Assembly (NCBI GenBank): GCA_017305195.1
Contig: JAFKMU010000041.1
Span: forward strand, 62,001 to 126,000
Source: Verrucomicrobiota bacterium
GTDB lineage: Bacteria; Verrucomicrobiota; Verrucomicrobiia; Chthoniobacterales; Terrimicrobiaceae
Length of the DNA: 64,000 nucleotides
Direction of reading: 5' to 3'
A program made the translations under genes and the position numbers. The stretch's first letter is position 1. The number at the start of each line of letters is the position of its first letter. This document shows positions 41,201 through 51,978 of this stretch, in pieces. The notes under the pieces were generated by a model. It made no database searches. It saw only the letters and a list, made by a program, of their open reading frames with translations, and was not told the origin of the DNA.

Positions 41201-43743
41201 AGCAAAGCGCCCGTTTCGCGCCTCTCTGCCAGATGGCTGGCCAGCTTGAGTCGCTGGGATTCGCCGCCGCTCAGCGCGTTGACCGGCTGGCCGAGGCGGA
41301 GATAATCGAGGCCGACATCGGCCAGGAGCTGCAGCGGCTGTACGATGCGCGCATGGCCCGCGAAAAACTCGATGGCATCGCGCACGGTCAACTCCAGGAC
41401 GTCGTGTATCGACTTTCCCTTGTGCTCGATCTTGAGGACGTGAGGCTGGAAGCGCTTGCCCTCGCACTCCGGGCAGCGGAGGAAAAGGTCGCTCAGGAAC
41501 TGCATCTCGACCTTCTCAAAGCCGAGACCCGCGCAGCGTTCGCACCGGCCGTTGCCCGAGTTGAAAGAAAACGAGGAGGGCGAAAGCCCCGCGCCGAGCG
41601 ACTCCGGCAGCGTGCCGAAAAGTTCCCGGATGCCGTCGTAGACGCCGAGATAGACGGCAGGCGTCGACCGCGGGCTGCGCGCCAGGGGCGACTGGTCCAC
41701 CATGACGATGTCGCCGAGGTCTTCATCGCCCTTGAGCGAGCGGACGTAGCCCGGACCGTCGGTTTCATCGGGTGTTTCCGCGACGAGGTTGCGGTAGAGC
41801 ACATCGTGGATGAGCGAGCTTTTGCCCGAGCCCGAGACACCGGTGACCACGCAGAAAACACCGAGAGGAATGTCGACATCCAACCCCTGGAGGTTGTGAT
41901 GCCGGATGCCCTTCATGCGGAGCGATTTCACCGGCTTGCGGCGTTTCGCCGGGATGGGAATGCTCTTCTTGCCCGAGAGGTAATCGCCGGTCAGCGACTC
42001 CTGCCCCTGCAGTTTCGCCAGCGGGCCGGAGTACATGAGCTTGCCGCCCGTGCTGCCGCGACCGGGGCCGATATCCACGAGATGGTCGGCGGCACGAATG
42101 ATCGCCTCCTCGTGTTCCACGACGACGAGGGTGTTTCCCTTGTCCCGCAGGGCGTGCATGATCTCGACGAGACGGCTGGTGTCGCGCGGGTGCAGTCCCA
42201 CGCTGGGCTCGTCCATGACGAAGAGCGTATTGACCAATGACGCGCCGAGGCAGGTCGTGAGGTTCACTCGCTCGATCTCTCCGCCGGAAAGTGAGCGGGT
42301 GGGGCGGTCCAGCGTGAGATAGCCGAGGCCGACGCTATCGAGGTAATTCAGTCGCGACGCGATCTGCTCGCGCAGGAGCAGGGAACTCGGATCGCCCGGC
42401 GGCAGAGCCACCTCGGCCATGATCTTGCGCAGGTCGCGCACGGGCGTCCTGGCGATCTCGGGCAGGGTGAGGTGAACTGGCTCCAGCCGGAAATTCAGCG
42501 TCTCGGGCTGGAAGCGGCCGCCTTTGCAGGTCGGGCAGGGCTGATAGCTGCGATACCGGCTGAGCAGCACCCGGATGTGCATCTTGTAGGTCTTCGACTC
42601 CAGCCAGCTGAAGTACCCCTGCACGCCATACCACCCGCCATGCTGCCAGGCTTCCTCGGGATTCCCTCCCTCGCCCTCGATGACCCACTTCTGGTCTGCC
42701 TCGGGTAGTTCGTCAAAGGCTGCATGCACGTCCACGTCGCGCTTCGCGGCCGCTCGCATGAGGTCGCGCTGGCATTCCTTCGACTGGCCGCTCTGGAAGG
42801 GCCGCACCACGCCCGCCGCGAGGGAGAGCGATTTGTCCGGCATCACGCGGGTCCAATCGATGCCGATCACCCGGCCAAATCCCCGGCAATCCGGGCACGC
42901 GCCGAGCGGGTTGTTGAAGGTGAAAAGCCCCGGGCTCGGCGGACGGATCGTGATGTCGCAATGGGCGCAATGCCACCCGGAGGAGTAGGGGAGCGTATTG
43001 CCGCCATCCACAGGGTGGACGTCGATCTTGCCTGCTCCCAGCCGCAGGGAGGCTTCGATCGCCTCGGAGAGACGGCTCCGGTTTTCCTCCGTGATCGCGA
43101 TGCGATCCTGGATCACCGGGACGATCGCGGGCAGGCGTGGCATGGTCGGCGCTTCGTCGGTGCGCACCGCCTTTCCGTAAAGCCAGACACGCAGATAGCC
43201 CTGCTGGCGCAGGAAATCGAAGAAATCGACCGGTTTTGTTCCCGGAGGTACGGGAATTCCGAAAGTGACGAGCACCTGCGGCCCCGCCATCGTCGAGAAA
43301 ATCTGCTCAAGGATCGAGGTGGGCGTCTCGGTGCGGATTTCCCGCTGGCACTCGGGACAGAAGGCATGCGCGGCCCGGGGGAAGAACAGCTTCAGGTAGT
43401 CGTTGATCTCCGTGATCGTGCCGACGGTCGAGCGGGTGGTTTTGACGGAATTTGCCTGCTCGATCGCGATGGCGGGCGGGATACCCTCGATGAGGTCCGC
43501 CTGCGGCTTGTCCATGCGGTCGAGGAACTGCCGCGTATAGGGGCTGAAGGTTTCCACATATCGCCGCTGACCCTCGGCATACAGGGTATCAAAGGCGAAG
43601 CTCGACTTGCCGCTGCCGCTGGGGCCGGTCACCACGATCAACTGGCCGAGTGGCAGATCCACATCGAGGCCTTGGAGGTTATTTTGGCGGGCGCCGCGTA
43701 CTCGAATCACAGAAGACACACCGTAGCATACGAATGGAGGCAA
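38230..43743 (-). CDS. uvrA: Double-length excinuclease ABC subunit UvrA
   Basis: At 1837 residues this is about twice the usual UvrA (about 940). The protein contains two complete UvrA units: residues 1 to about 950, and about 955-1837 starting [15 protein letters not shown]. Four Walker A motifs are present ([32 protein letters not shown]) with LSGGE signatures. Zinc-finger Cys pairs occur in both halves (CERCAGLG with [17 protein letters not shown] with CQECLGKRY). UvrA loads UvrB on damaged DNA as a dimer; the fused form likely works as an obligate pseudo-dimer. Tandem UvrA is known in Chlamydiae. The start may be a GTG some residues downstream of the listed one. Confidence 0.96.
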   Translation of the reverse strand: MPPFVCYGVSSVIRVRGARQNNLQGLDVDLPLGQLIVVTGPSGSGKSSFAFDTLYAEGQRRYVETFSPYTRQFLDRMDKPQADLIEGIPPAIAIEQANSVKTTRSTVGTITEINDYLKLFFPRAAHAFCPECQREIRTETPTSILEQIFSTMAGPQVLVTFGIPVPPGTKPVDFFDFLRQQGYLRVWLYGKAVRTDEAPTMPRLPAIVPVIQDRIAITEENRSRLSEAIEASLRLGAGKIDVHPVDGGNTLPYSSGWHCAHCDITIRPPSPGLFTFNNPLGACPDCRGFGRVIGIDWTRVMPDKSLSLAAGVVRPFQSGQSKECQRDLMRAAAKRDVDVHAAFDELPEADQKWVIEGEGGNPEEAWQHGGWYGVQGYFSWLESKTYKMHIRVLLSRYRSYQPCPTCKGGRFQPETLNFRLEPVHLTLPEIARTPVRDLRKIMAEVALPPGDPSSLLLREQIASRLNYLDSVGLGYLTLDRPTRSLSGGEIERVNLTTCLGASLVNTLFVMDEPSVGLHPRDTSRLVEIMHALRDKGNTLVVVEHEEAIIRAADHLVDIGPGRGSTGGKLMYSGPLAKLQGQESLTGDYLSGKKSIPIPAKRRKPVKSLRMKGIRHHNLQGLDVDIPLGVFCVVTGVSGSGKSSLIHDVLYRNLVAETPDETDGPGYVRSLKGDEDLGDIVMVDQSPLARSPRSTPAVYLGVYDGIRELFGTLPESLGAGLSPSSFSFNSGNGRCERCAGLGFEKVEMQFLSDLFLRCPECEGKRFQPHVLKIEHKGKSIHDVLELTVRDAIEFFAGHARIVQPLQLLADVGLDYLRLGQPVNALSGGESQRLKLASHLAERRETGALLIFDEPTTGLHFDDVAQLLRVFQRLVDQGDSVIVIEHNLEVIKSADWVVDLGPEAGDQGGKLVAAGTPEDVAKCAESHTGRFLATMLSGKRNPKGAAARASAPKKALDVIRVQGAREHNLKNITIEIPREKIVVVTGLSGSGKSTLAFDILFAEGQRRFLDSMSAYARQFVEQMEKPDVDSIEGLPPSVAIEQRVTRGGGKSTVATVTEIYHFLRLLFAKLGTQHCPDCHVPVEKQTLSAIVTTVQGFAKKGKTLVFAPLIKARKGFHSKIALWAERQGIDTLLVDGKLVRVANFNKLERFKEHTIDALVGEVDSSNASEIPAVVRRAIEFGKGSARIRDSKGEYHILSSEMNCPSCARAFEPLDPRLFSFNSPHGWCTHCRGFGVVWESYSKKEFDSELEAELAEERSHENLEETEARPCPICQGTRLNEVARAVHLQGHTIEGITGSSATDALGLVGKFKFRGSAEQISHDILAEISQRLKFLSQVGLDYLTLDRAANTLSGGESQRIRLAAQLGSNLRGVLYVLDEPTIGLHARDNSRLLDALEALAENGNSLVIVEHDEETMRRADHIIDLGPRAGSRGGEIVAAGPLKTILADKHSLTGQTLREPMQHPSRGERRPLDVAPGWVELRGGNLHNLKDVSVKFPLNRLSVVSGISGSGKSTLVRGIVLPAVKDALSRSSRRKLPLDQPWGSITGCNELGAVLEVDQSPIGKSSRSTPATYIKVFDEIRSLYANLPASRMRGYSASRFSFNTEGGRCEACQGQGVIKLEMNFLPAAYMPCQECLGKRYNSATLEIEYNGKSIGDVMEMTVEQAAEFFATHPKIRRALNLLNETGLGYLKLGQPSPTLSGGEAQRIKLVTQLTRRATSSAEEIKTARRGKSTLYILEEPTIGLHAHDVIQLIQVLHRLVDEGGTVIVIEHHLDVIAEADYVVDVGPEAGARGGKVIATGTPEEVSHSKESRTAPFIREALAQGAAAKPPAKAKKKAVAV

Positions 43744-43848
43744 GACGTTGGAGGGATAAAATCATCCAAATGAAAAATTTCCTTCTTGCACAGGCCGTGC
43801 CGCCTGTCTTGCCTCCCGCGGGATCAGCCTCTATCCTCCTGCGCTTTC

Positions 43849-44555
43849 ATGAGACGCGTCACCGGATTTTTTCTCTGTTTGCTCCTGGCTGGATGTGGTG
43901 GCGGCAGCCGGGATTACTCCCAGCCCGCGACCGCCCGGCAGGTGCGCATCGACTGGCTTGGCAACCAGACGTTTCTCTTTACCTCCAGCATCGGGCTGAA
44001 AGTCCTCGTCAATCCCCATGCTGACGGTACAGGCGGCCCCAACCTCCCCCGGAAGCTCGATCCGGACGTTCTCCTCGTCACCATGGAGAAACCGGCTTTC
44101 AACGCCGAGGATTCCATCACGAACACTCCGACCGCATTTCGCGGAGCCATCGGAGCGGGGCTGAATAACGCCTCGGGCATTCGTTTCCGGGGCGTGCCGA
44201 CATACACGGATGCCGCCAAAGGCGAGAACATGAATCTCGTCTTTTCCTGGGCGATGGAGGGCATCCGATTCTGCTTTACGGGAAACATCCCCGGGCCGCT
44301 CACCAGCGAGGAAGTCGCCCAGCTGGGGCAGATCGACGTCCTTTTCCTTCCGGTCGGGCAGCCCTCATATCTCGCTGATGAGGAGCGCAATCTCATCGTT
44401 ACGCAACTCCATCCCAAGGTGGTCGTACCCATGGGTTCCCCTGGCGCCATCGAGTCCTGGATCGCCGGGCGAGCCGGGGTGCACCGACTCACCGGCCCGT
44501 CCGTCCTTCTCAACGCAGCAAACCTCCCCGGACCCACCATTCTCGTTTTCGCACC

Positions 44556-44559
<4 letters not shown>
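43849..44559 (+). CDS. Lipoprotein with degenerate metallo-beta-lactamase-like (UlaG-type) fold
   Basis: The ATG at 43849 gives a lipoprotein signal MRRVTGFFLCLLLAGCG with lipidated Cys16. The following VRIDWLGNQTFLFTSSIGLKVLVNP matches the first strands of UlaG/RomA-like MBL proteins, quoted here by its ends IDWLGNQTFLF and KVLVNP. Where the metal-binding HxHxDH should occur the sequence reads VTMEKPAFNAEDS, so the metal site is lost and hydrolase activity is doubtful. VFSWAMEGIRFCFTGN and KVVVPMGSPGA continue the fold. It overlaps purD by four bases (GTGA), so the two are coupled. Function is unknown. Confidence 0.72.
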
Positions 44560-45811
<1,252 letters not shown>

Positions 45812-45815
<4 letters not shown>

Positions 45816-46942
45816 TTCTCCGTGCTCTTCCGCTGGTGTTGGTGGCCACGGCGCCACTGCTCGCTCAGTCTCCCACCCCCACTCCGAGCGCCACGGTGGC
45901 TCCCGCGCCATCCGCGACGCCGACGGAAAGCCCAACGCCCACTCCCCCTCCCACGCCCGTCCCGGATCAGACCCTTCGGCAGAAGGTTGACACCCTCAAG
46001 GACGACGATGTTTCGAAGGCTGTCGATGCCATCAAACGCCAGTTCCTCAACGGAGAGAAAACCACCGACGCCGCGATGCAGCGGGCATTGCTCGAGGGGC
46101 TGCTCCGCCGCCTTGATCCCGGCGCGGAGCTGATCGACTCCCGCCAGCAGCAACAGGACCTGGGAACCCCGTTCCTTGCCGAGATCCTCGACGATCATAT
46201 CGGCTATATCCGGCTGGGCTCCATGGAAGCCGGGGTGCTCCCGCAAATGGATGCCGTCCTGACGGGCTTCGATCCGAAGAAGGTCGACGCCGTCATCCTC
46301 GACCTGCGCGAGGCCGCCCATGGCGGCAGCTACGAGGTGGCCGCCGACGTCGCCCGCCGCTTCTGCGCCAAGGGCAAGCTGCTCTTCACCGTGCAGAAGC
46401 CCAGCGCGAAGCAGGAGCGTATTTTCACATCGAACCAGGACCCGGCTTTCCAGGGCGTGATCGTCGTGCTGACCGATGCCGACACCTCCGGCCCCGCCGA
46501 GGCTCTCGCCGCCACGCTCCGACAGAATGCCGGAGCGATGATCATCGGCGCTCCCACCAAGGGCGGCGCGGCGGAATTTTACGACAACGAACTTTCCGGC
46601 AATCTCGTCCTGCGCGTGGCCATCGCCCAGGTCATCGTGCCAGAGGCGGGACCGATCTTTCCGGGCGGTGTGAAACCCGATGTCGCCATTGCATTGCCAG
46701 CCGATGTACAGGCGCAAATTTTCCGAGAATCGAAGGAAAAGGGTGTCAGCATGTTTGTCTATGACGTCGAGCGCAAGCGCCTCAACGAAGCCGCCCTCGT
46801 CGCCAATACCAATCCCGAGATCGACTCCGTGCAGAGCATTCAGCGTGAGCGCGGGAAGGGCAACCCATTGCGGGACGGCGTCCTTCAGCGCGCCGTGGAT
46901 CTTGTCACGGCGATCAACTTCTATAAGTCCAAGCAGAAGTAG
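45812..46942 (+). CDS. Secreted S41-like (C-terminal-processing type) peptidase-fold protein
   Basis: The 376-residue protein has a signal peptide (MILRALPLVLVATAPLLAQ) and a Pro/Thr/Ser-rich spacer (residues 20-52). A small helical region is followed by an S41-like core: IGYIRLGSM, VDAVILDLREAAHGGSYEV, VIVVLTDADTSGPAEALA and GAPTKGGA. The catalytic Ser (Ser226) and Lys (Lys250) of CtpA-like enzymes lie at corresponding places, 24 residues apart. No PDZ domain is recognised. It likely acts in the periplasm. The start overlaps purD by four bases. Activity is plausible but unproven. Confidence 0.75.
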
Positions 46943-46976
46943 CCCGAAGCTCCTTCCTGCCTAAGAATCGGCGCTT

Positions 46977-47003
46977 GCCTTAGCCTTTCCGCAGTGCTAA
47001 GGC
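46977..47003 (+). promoter_or_regulatory. Hairpin covering the Shine-Dalgarno of DUF4159 paralogue 2
   Basis: GCCTTAGC (46977-46984) and GCTAAGGC (46996-47003) are perfect eight-base arms around an 11-base loop. The second arm holds AAGG, the only Shine-Dalgarno-like word, seven bases before the ATG at 47010. Folding would hide it. This may be translation control; a leaky attenuator is an alternative. Confidence 0.4.
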
Positions 47004-47009
47004 TCGCCC

Positions 47010-48275
47010 ATGACTGATCAGCAGCCCCCGCTGGTTCAGAGACTTCGCGACAAGCTCAGCCGCTCGCGCGACTTCTCCATTTCCCTCGTCATCCACTTCA
47101 TCATCGTCGTCCTTCTTGGCGGGGTGATTATTACCAAGGTCGTTCCAGAGCCTGCGGAGATCACGGGTGAGATCGGGCCTGTTGCCGAGGCGCCGCGCCC
47201 TCCCGTGGATAACTTCTTGCCCAAGCCGGAGATTCCCCTAAATCAATTCCTCAATCCCGATCCATCGAAACAGATCGCACCGATCAATGTGATCGAGTCG
47301 CAGAGGCCGCAGATTTCGACGACCTTTCCGATTGGTGATGTGATTCCGGCTCCCGACGTGGATCACATGGCGCCTCCGCCAAAGATGGAGAGAATCGCCG
47401 GTCCGGCTGTCGATGACATTACTCCGGATATCCGCAGGCAGCTCCAGGAAACTCAACGCATCTGGAAAACGATTTCGGGCAACGGCAAGAAAGCCGAGTA
47501 CGAGTTCACCGCCTTCATCGGTCAATACTCCGGCGGCAACTGGAACTCCACTGTGCGGGTGAGCAATGGCAAGATCGACGCGGGCAGCCTGCCCAACCTG
47601 CTCTATCTCATGAGTGCGTGGACGAAGGATCGCGTGCGGACCAACTACACCAACGTCCGCGCCATCCGCCTCGATAGCGACGAACTCCTCAACGTTCGGC
47701 CGCCGTTTATCTTCCTCACCGGGACGCGTGATTTCCAACTCACCGAGAAGGAGGTCGAGAACCTCCGAGCCTATATCAAAGTCGGAGGTTGCATCTGGGG
47801 CGACAGCTCGGTGCCAGGCCAGCGTTCGCGCTTCGATCTCGCCTTCAAGCGCGAGATGCGCCGCGTCGTGGCCGATGTGGACAAGAATTTCGAACCGCTC
47901 CCTGCCGACCATCCGCTCTACGCGCAAGCCTACTTCAAGGACGTGAAGCAGATGCCGGCCGGACTGAATAACTATCGCCTCCCGATCTACGCCATGAAGA
48001 TGTATGGCGAGGTCGCGATCCTCTACACCGCCAACGACTACGGCGATATGTGGCAGGTCGGCCTCGATCATGATGGACAGATCGATCTCGGGCGCAATGC
48101 CATCGGCCAGTACACCGCCACAAATCCCGCCATCTACGACCAGCGCGAAGTCTATATCCGTAACATCGACCGGGACTCGCTTGAGGCGTCCTATCGTTTC
48201 GGAGCCAACGTCGTCATGCATCTCCTCACTCGCTGGCAGAGCAAGGTCGGCGAGGCGGCCTCCTCGACTTTGTAG
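47010..48275 (+). CDS. DUF4159 protein with TonB-like N-terminal anchor (paralogue 2)
   Basis: The 421-residue protein has the same plan as the protein at 36915-38192: short N-terminus, one transmembrane helix (SLVIHFIIVVLLGGVII), a Pro-rich linker (residues about 50-140) and a DUF4159 domain with FTAFIGQYSGGNWNST, GSLPNLLYLM, PPFIFLTGTRDF, GGCIWGDSS and YTANDYGDMW. The DUF4159 domains are close; the linkers differ in composition (Gln/Thr-rich versus Asp/Ile-rich). It probably sits in the inner membrane with the domain in the periplasm. Function is not known. A terminator overlaps its stop. Confidence 0.9.
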   Translation: MTDQQPPLVQRLRDKLSRSRDFSISLVIHFIIVVLLGGVIITKVVPEPAEITGEIGPVAEAPRPPVDNFLPKPEIPLNQFLNPDPSKQIAPINVIESQRPQISTTFPIGDVIPAPDVDHMAPPPKMERIAGPAVDDITPDIRRQLQETQRIWKTISGNGKKAEYEFTAFIGQYSGGNWNSTVRVSNGKIDAGSLPNLLYLMSAWTKDRVRTNYTNVRAIRLDSDELLNVRPPFIFLTGTRDFQLTEKEVENLRAYIKVGGCIWGDSSVPGQRSRFDLAFKREMRRVVADVDKNFEPLPADHPLYAQAYFKDVKQMPAGLNNYRLPIYAMKMYGEVAILYTANDYGDMWQVGLDHDGQIDLGRNAIGQYTATNPAIYDQREVYIRNIDRDSLEASYRFGANVVMHLLTRWQSKVGEAASSTL

Positions 48276-48298
48276 CCGGAGGTATTACTCCGGCTTTT
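48274..48298 (+). terminator. Intrinsic terminator after DUF4159 paralogue 2
   Basis: AGCCGGAG (48274-48281) pairs with CTCCGGCT (48288-48295) around GTATTA, followed by TTT. The stop codon of the convergent small gene lies in the loop. The T-run is short, so efficiency is uncertain. Confidence 0.7.
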
Positions 48299-48557
48299 CG
48301 CTGATGGTGCGGTATCCCGGACCAGGATAGTCGAGGTAGGGGAAGGTTTTGCGGAAGGAATCCGCCTGCAGCGGAGAGATGCTGGATCGGTTGATCACCC
48401 CGCTCCACGCGGATAATGGGTTGCCTGATCCGCTGCTGTCCAATCGCAGGTCGGGATGAGACTGGAGTGTGATGACAATAGGGGAGCCGGATGACGGCGC
48501 TTGTTGAGCGACTGCGGTCAGCGTGATGCTGGCCAGGAGGAAGGCCGCAGTTTTCAT
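48285..48557 (-). CDS. Small secreted protein of unknown function
   Basis: The ATG at 48557 gives a 90-residue protein with a clear signal peptide (MKTAAFLLASITLTAVAQQ). The mature part of about 70 residues is rich in Ser and Pro (SHPDLRLDSSGSGNP, FPYLDYPGPGYRTI) and has no recognised domain or Cys. The frame is open further upstream to 48812, but that part is antisense to the DHFR-like gene and is rejected. Its stop lies inside the terminator of the convergent DUF4159 gene. I do not recognise a family. Confidence 0.55.
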   Translation of the reverse strand: MKTAAFLLASITLTAVAQQAPSSGSPIVITLQSHPDLRLDSSGSGNPLSAWSGVINRSSISPLQADSFRKTFPYLDYPGPGYRTISEKPE

Positions 48558-48665
48558 AAGACTTAGCGTAAACTCTGGCATGAGACGATCAAGGCAATTG
48601 GCAAAGGCCTTCGTGTCCTTGACGGTGGCGAGCGGCCCGTGTAGATGACTTCGCCTCTTGGGAAA

Positions 48666-49241
48666 ATGAATGCCACCGCCAGCGATAACGGTCTGCAAGG
48701 GCATGTCTTCATAGCGACCAGCCTGGATGGATTCATCGCCTGCCGCGATGGCTCCATCGAGTGGCTGGAGGATCAGGCACAACGCGCGGCTGCGCTCGAT
48801 GCGTGCGATCATGGGTATGCCGGGTTTCTGGCCGGGATGGATGGTATTGTCATGGGCCGGGGAACCTTTGAAAAGGTTCTCTCTTTTGAAGCGTGGCCAT
48901 TTGAAAAGCCCGTCGTGGTCTTAAGCCATTCCCTGGCGTCCACGCCGCCGAGGCCGGATCTGGCCGGACGGGTGCGGATTCTTGCGCTATCTCCCCGTGA
49001 AGTTGCCGGTCACCTGGCGAGCCTGGGGTGGAAACATGCCTATATCGACGGAGGACAGGTCATTCAGTCCTTTCTTCGCGAGGGGTTGATTTCGGATTTG
49101 GTGATTACTCGCATCCCGGTTTTGCTGGGAGACGGGTTGTCTCTTTTTGGAGTGCTGGAGTCGGCCATCGCACTTCGTCATCTTGGCACGCAGGCGTTTC
49201 CGTCGGGATTTGTTCAGTCACGATACGAGGTCGCGAGGTAG
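48666..49241 (+). CDS. Dihydrofolate-reductase-family protein (RibD C-terminal-like)
   Basis: The preferred ATG at 48666 gives 191 residues; an in-frame earlier start is at 48645. The Rossmann-like fold of the DHFR/RibD-C family is indicated by VFIATSLDGFIACRDGSIEWL, GMDGIVMGRGTFE, KPVVVLSHSL and AYIDGGQVIQSFL. These YyaP/YwjB-like proteins are NADPH-dependent reductases of uncertain substrate and are not the essential FolA. It is probably monocistronic. Confidence 0.85.
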   Translation: MNATASDNGLQGHVFIATSLDGFIACRDGSIEWLEDQAQRAAALDACDHGYAGFLAGMDGIVMGRGTFEKVLSFEAWPFEKPVVVLSHSLASTPPRPDLAGRVRILALSPREVAGHLASLGWKHAYIDGGQVIQSFLREGLISDLVITRIPVLLGDGLSLFGVLESAIALRHLGTQAFPSGFVQSRYEVAR

Positions 49242-49301
49242 CTGGGGGGCGGAGACGGTTTCGCCGGGCATGGTTCTCTGCTAGATTGCAGCGAGCCAGC
49301 C

Positions 49302-50093
49302 ATGGACTTCACCGCCAACATTGAGAGATTCACCGGGTTTGCCGACCACTACGATCGCTATCGCCCGGCGCCTCCCGAGGCGCTGGCGGAGCTGCTTGGG
49401 CAATTTCTTCATCAGGAGCGGCCCGGGTTGGTCGTGGATCTGGGGTGCGGCAGCGGGTTGTCGACCCGGTATTGGTCGGGGAGGGCGGCTGCCGTGATCG
49501 GGGTTGATCCGACGGAGGCCATGCTGGCCCAGGCGCGATTCGTGGCAGGCCCGGAATATCGCCAGGGGTTTTCCCATGCCACAGGCCTGCCGGAAGGGGG
49601 TGCGGATATCGTGACCTGCTCCCAGTCGCTTCACTGGATGGACCCTCAGCCGACTTTTGAAGAGGTGGCGAGAATTTTGCGACCCGGGGGAGTTTTCGCT
49701 GCTTACGATTACGACTGGCCGCCCGTGACGACAGAACCCGGGGTGGATGCCCTTTATCAGGAATGCATGGAACGCTCCCGCAAGCTCGAGAAGGAGGCAG
49801 GTGTTTCCTCGGAGGTGCGGCAATGGGGCAAATCCGGCCACCTTGCACGCATGCAGGAGAGCGGATGCTTCCGATTCGTCCGGGAATGCACCCTGCACCA
49901 TACGGATGAGGGAAACGCCGAGCGCATCGTCGGTCTCCTCCTGAGCCAGGGACATGTACAGACCTTGCTCAAGGCTGGCTTCACCGAGACCGATCTGAGA
50001 ATTGACCGGCTACGGGAGATCGCTGGACAAATGCTCGGCTCCAGCTTTCAGCGATGGTACTGGTCGTCCCGGGTGAGGGTTAGCTTGAAGTGA
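49302..50093 (+). CDS. Class I SAM-dependent methyltransferase (type 11)
   Basis: The 263-residue protein begins with FTANIERFTGFADHYDRYRP, a common start for this subgroup. It has the SAM motif LVVDLGCGSGLSTRYW, acidic motif IGVDPTEAML, and IVTCSQSLHWMD followed by VARILRPGGVFAAYDYDW. It methylates an unknown small molecule in the cytoplasm. It is convergent with the yjdM-like gene. Confidence 0.87.
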   Translation: MDFTANIERFTGFADHYDRYRPAPPEALAELLGQFLHQERPGLVVDLGCGSGLSTRYWSGRAAAVIGVDPTEAMLAQARFVAGPEYRQGFSHATGLPEGGADIVTCSQSLHWMDPQPTFEEVARILRPGGVFAAYDYDWPPVTTEPGVDALYQECMERSRKLEKEAGVSSEVRQWGKSGHLARMQESGCFRFVRECTLHHTDEGNAERIVGLLLSQGHVQTLLKAGFTETDLRIDRLREIAGQMLGSSFQRWYWSSRVRVSLK

Positions 50094-50134
50094 TCAATCC
50101 GGAATTCCCAGACAGGGTATGCGGTGGATAAAGC

Positions 50135-50458
50135 CTACGCCTTGCGCACGAAGCAGGCTTTCAAGCCGACGGCCATGCCGTCGATCTTGCAGGAGATTTC
50201 GTGATCGCCATCGACGAGGCGGATGGGCTTCGTCTTGGTTCCTCCCTTGAGCACCTGTGCGCCTTTGAGCGGCAGATCCTTGATCAGCACCACGCAATCG
50301 CCATCGGCCAGGACATTGCCATGCGCATCCTTGACGATTCGCCCTGCAGGAGCCTCTTCTTCGCGTGCCCATTCGTGTCCGCAGGTCATGCACTCCCAGT
50401 GCTCGGCGTGTTGCAATACATCATTCATCTCACACTCGGGGCACGTTGGCTGACTCAT
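50135..50458 (-). CDS. yjdM: PhnA/YjdM-family zinc-ribbon protein
   Basis: The 107-residue protein has an N-terminal zinc ribbon (Cys6-Cys9 in CPEC; Cys23-Cys26 in CMTC) and the C-terminal PhnA domain (GNVLADGDCVVLIKDLPLKG, IDGMAVGLKACFVRK). The length matches E. coli YjdM (formerly PhnA). The family name comes from proximity to phosphonate genes, but the E. coli protein is not a phosphonatase and its role is unclear. No phosphonate genes are nearby. Confidence 0.92.
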   Translation of the reverse strand: MSQPTCPECEMNDVLQHAEHWECMTCGHEWAREEEAPAGRIVKDAHGNVLADGDCVVLIKDLPLKGAQVLKGGTKTKPIRLVDGDHEISCKIDGMAVGLKACFVRKA

Positions 50459-50539
50459 AGGCGAGTCAGGCTACGCATCCGGTCCGGCGAATGCAATGTT
50501 CCTTATAACCCGGCGGGAGAAGCGCCAGTGAAGATCGGT

Positions 50540-51244
50540 CTATCCGCCCCAGCGGCTGCCCTCGCTCAGGGCGGGGATCCAGCCATTGGTCGGGCACTTG
50601 GAGTAATCCGTCTTGCCCACCGCGCCGATCATGCGCTTGCCGGTGGCGGAGCGCCATAGCTTGCTCATGCTCTCGCCGGTGTAGCATCCCCAGCTTTTCA
50701 CGAGGGCGTCCTTGGTGAAGAGGCCGCGATGGATGGCGCTGAGCTGCGACTCGTGCAGGTAGCCTTTGGAGGCGCTGTCGATCTCGTTGCTGTAGTCAAA
50801 CATGAAGCACGCGCGATTCGAGTGGCCGAAGTAGTCGAAGGTCGCGATCTTGACCTGGCCGCGGGGCTGGCCGGCGTTGAGGTAGTTGATGACATCCTGC
50901 CCCGACCTGATCCAGACGAGGTTCAGGCCGTACTTGTCGCGTACGCTGGTGATGTTGCTGATGAGATCGGTCTTGTCCTGCTGGCTGCGGCGATCATAGG
51001 CGGGACGGTAGACGAGCCAGGTGATCTTGGCATTGGGGCCGTACTGCTCGCGCAGCTGTTGAATCCGGACACGAGCGGAGCGGATGAAATTGCCCCACCA
51101 GCGATCATGGGGTTCCGCCTTGTACTTTTCCCATTCGATCAGCGAGGGACCGCCGCTCACGACGATGTACTCCCGCTGGACTTCCGCCTGGGCCAGGGCT
51201 GCGCAGGCCAGGAAGGTAAGGAGGAAAAGGCGCAGAAATTTCAT
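50540..51244 (-). CDS. Secreted protein with putative His/Cys dyad (caspase-like fold candidate)
   Basis: The ATG at 51244 gives 234 residues with a signal peptide (MKFLRLFLLTFLACAALAQA). I do not recognise the family. The order of elements is suggestive of clan CD cysteine peptidases: strand IATFDYFGHSNRA with His141, then 46 residues later strand ALVKSWGCYTGESM with Cys187. A first strand REYIVVSGGPS and a helix-strand pair KITWLVYRPAYDRR precede them. Whether it cleaves peptides is unknown. The frame upstream of the chosen start lacks family character and runs into thiE. It is preceded by thiE and followed by yjdM on the same strand. Confidence 0.6.
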   Translation of the reverse strand: MKFLRLFLLTFLACAALAQAEVQREYIVVSGGPSLIEWEKYKAEPHDRWWGNFIRSARVRIQQLREQYGPNAKITWLVYRPAYDRRSQQDKTDLISNITSVRDKYGLNLVWIRSGQDVINYLNAGQPRGQVKIATFDYFGHSNRACFMFDYSNEIDSASKGYLHESQLSAIHRGLFTKDALVKSWGCYTGESMSKLWRSATGKRMIGAVGKTDYSKCPTNGWIPALSEGSRWGG

Positions 51245-51324
51245 CCCATGAGAATTGCCGCCCCGCGCCGTGGCGCAAGTGGAAAAAGACGAAAACTCCC
51301 CTTTTGCCGGGGAGGAAATCGGCA

Positions 51325-51978
51325 TTACGCGAGCGGTACGGCGTCGAGCAGGGCGCGGCAGCGGCGGCAATACCCCGCCACGTCATCGGCCAGCAGGATG
51401 CCGGAGACGATGACGACGCGTTTCGCGCCTGCGGCGAGTACGGTTTCGAGATTCTCCAGTTTTACCCCGCCGATGCAGAAGATCGGGAGCTTCACCCGCC
51501 TATGCACCTCGGTGATCTCAGTGGTGCCGATCGGCGTGTAATCGGGTTTGGTCGGAGTGGCAAAGAGCGGGCCGAAACCGATGTAATCCAGTGCCTGCTC
51601 CCCGGCGGCGGTCGCCTGGGCGACGCTGTGGGTCGATTTGCCGAGGAGGACGTTGCCGATGATGCCCCGGGTCGCCTCGACCGCGAGATCGTCCTGCCCC
51701 ACATGCGCGCCATCGGCTCCGGTGGGCTGCACGAGATTCGGATGGTCGTTGATGATGAAGGGCGCCCCGGCCGCGCTGGTGAGGGCGGCCACTTCCTTCG
51801 CCAGCCGCTCGATGAGGTCCAGCGGCTGGTTTTTGGCCCGGAGTTGCAGGATCTGCACGCCGCCGTCGAGCATCCGGCGCGTCATGTCGAGCGCGCCATC
51901 GGCGGAGACGTAGGAAAGGTCGAGGATGCCGTAGAGCCGGGCCTCGGAGACAGCCCGGCGGGCGGCGGTTATTTCCAC
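51325..51978 (-). CDS. thiE: Thiamine-phosphate synthase
   Basis: I set the start at GTG 51978 (VEITAARRAVSEARLYGIL), which overlaps the end of the nucleotidyltransferase gene by ten bases; the earlier frame is inside that gene. The 217-residue TIM barrel shows LQLRAKN, INDHPNLVQPTGADGAHVGQDD, the phosphate loop FGPLFATPTK, and CIGGVKLENL. It joins the thiazole and pyrimidine halves of thiamine. No other thi gene and no TPP riboswitch are visible in the window. Confidence 0.92.
   Translation of the reverse strand: MEITAARRAVSEARLYGILDLSYVSADGALDMTRRMLDGGVQILQLRAKNQPLDLIERLAKEVAALTSAAGAPFIINDHPNLVQPTGADGAHVGQDDLAVEATRGIIGNVLLGKSTHSVAQATAAGEQALDYIGFGPLFATPTKPDYTPIGTTEITEVHRRVKLPIFCIGGVKLENLETVLAAGAKRVVIVSGILLADDVAGYCRRCRALLDAVPLA

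Noticed and set aside
48558..48812. Extension of the small secreted protein to 175 residues
   Set aside because: The extra part has no family character and is antisense to the DHFR-like gene, whereas the ATG at 48557 gives a clean signal peptide.
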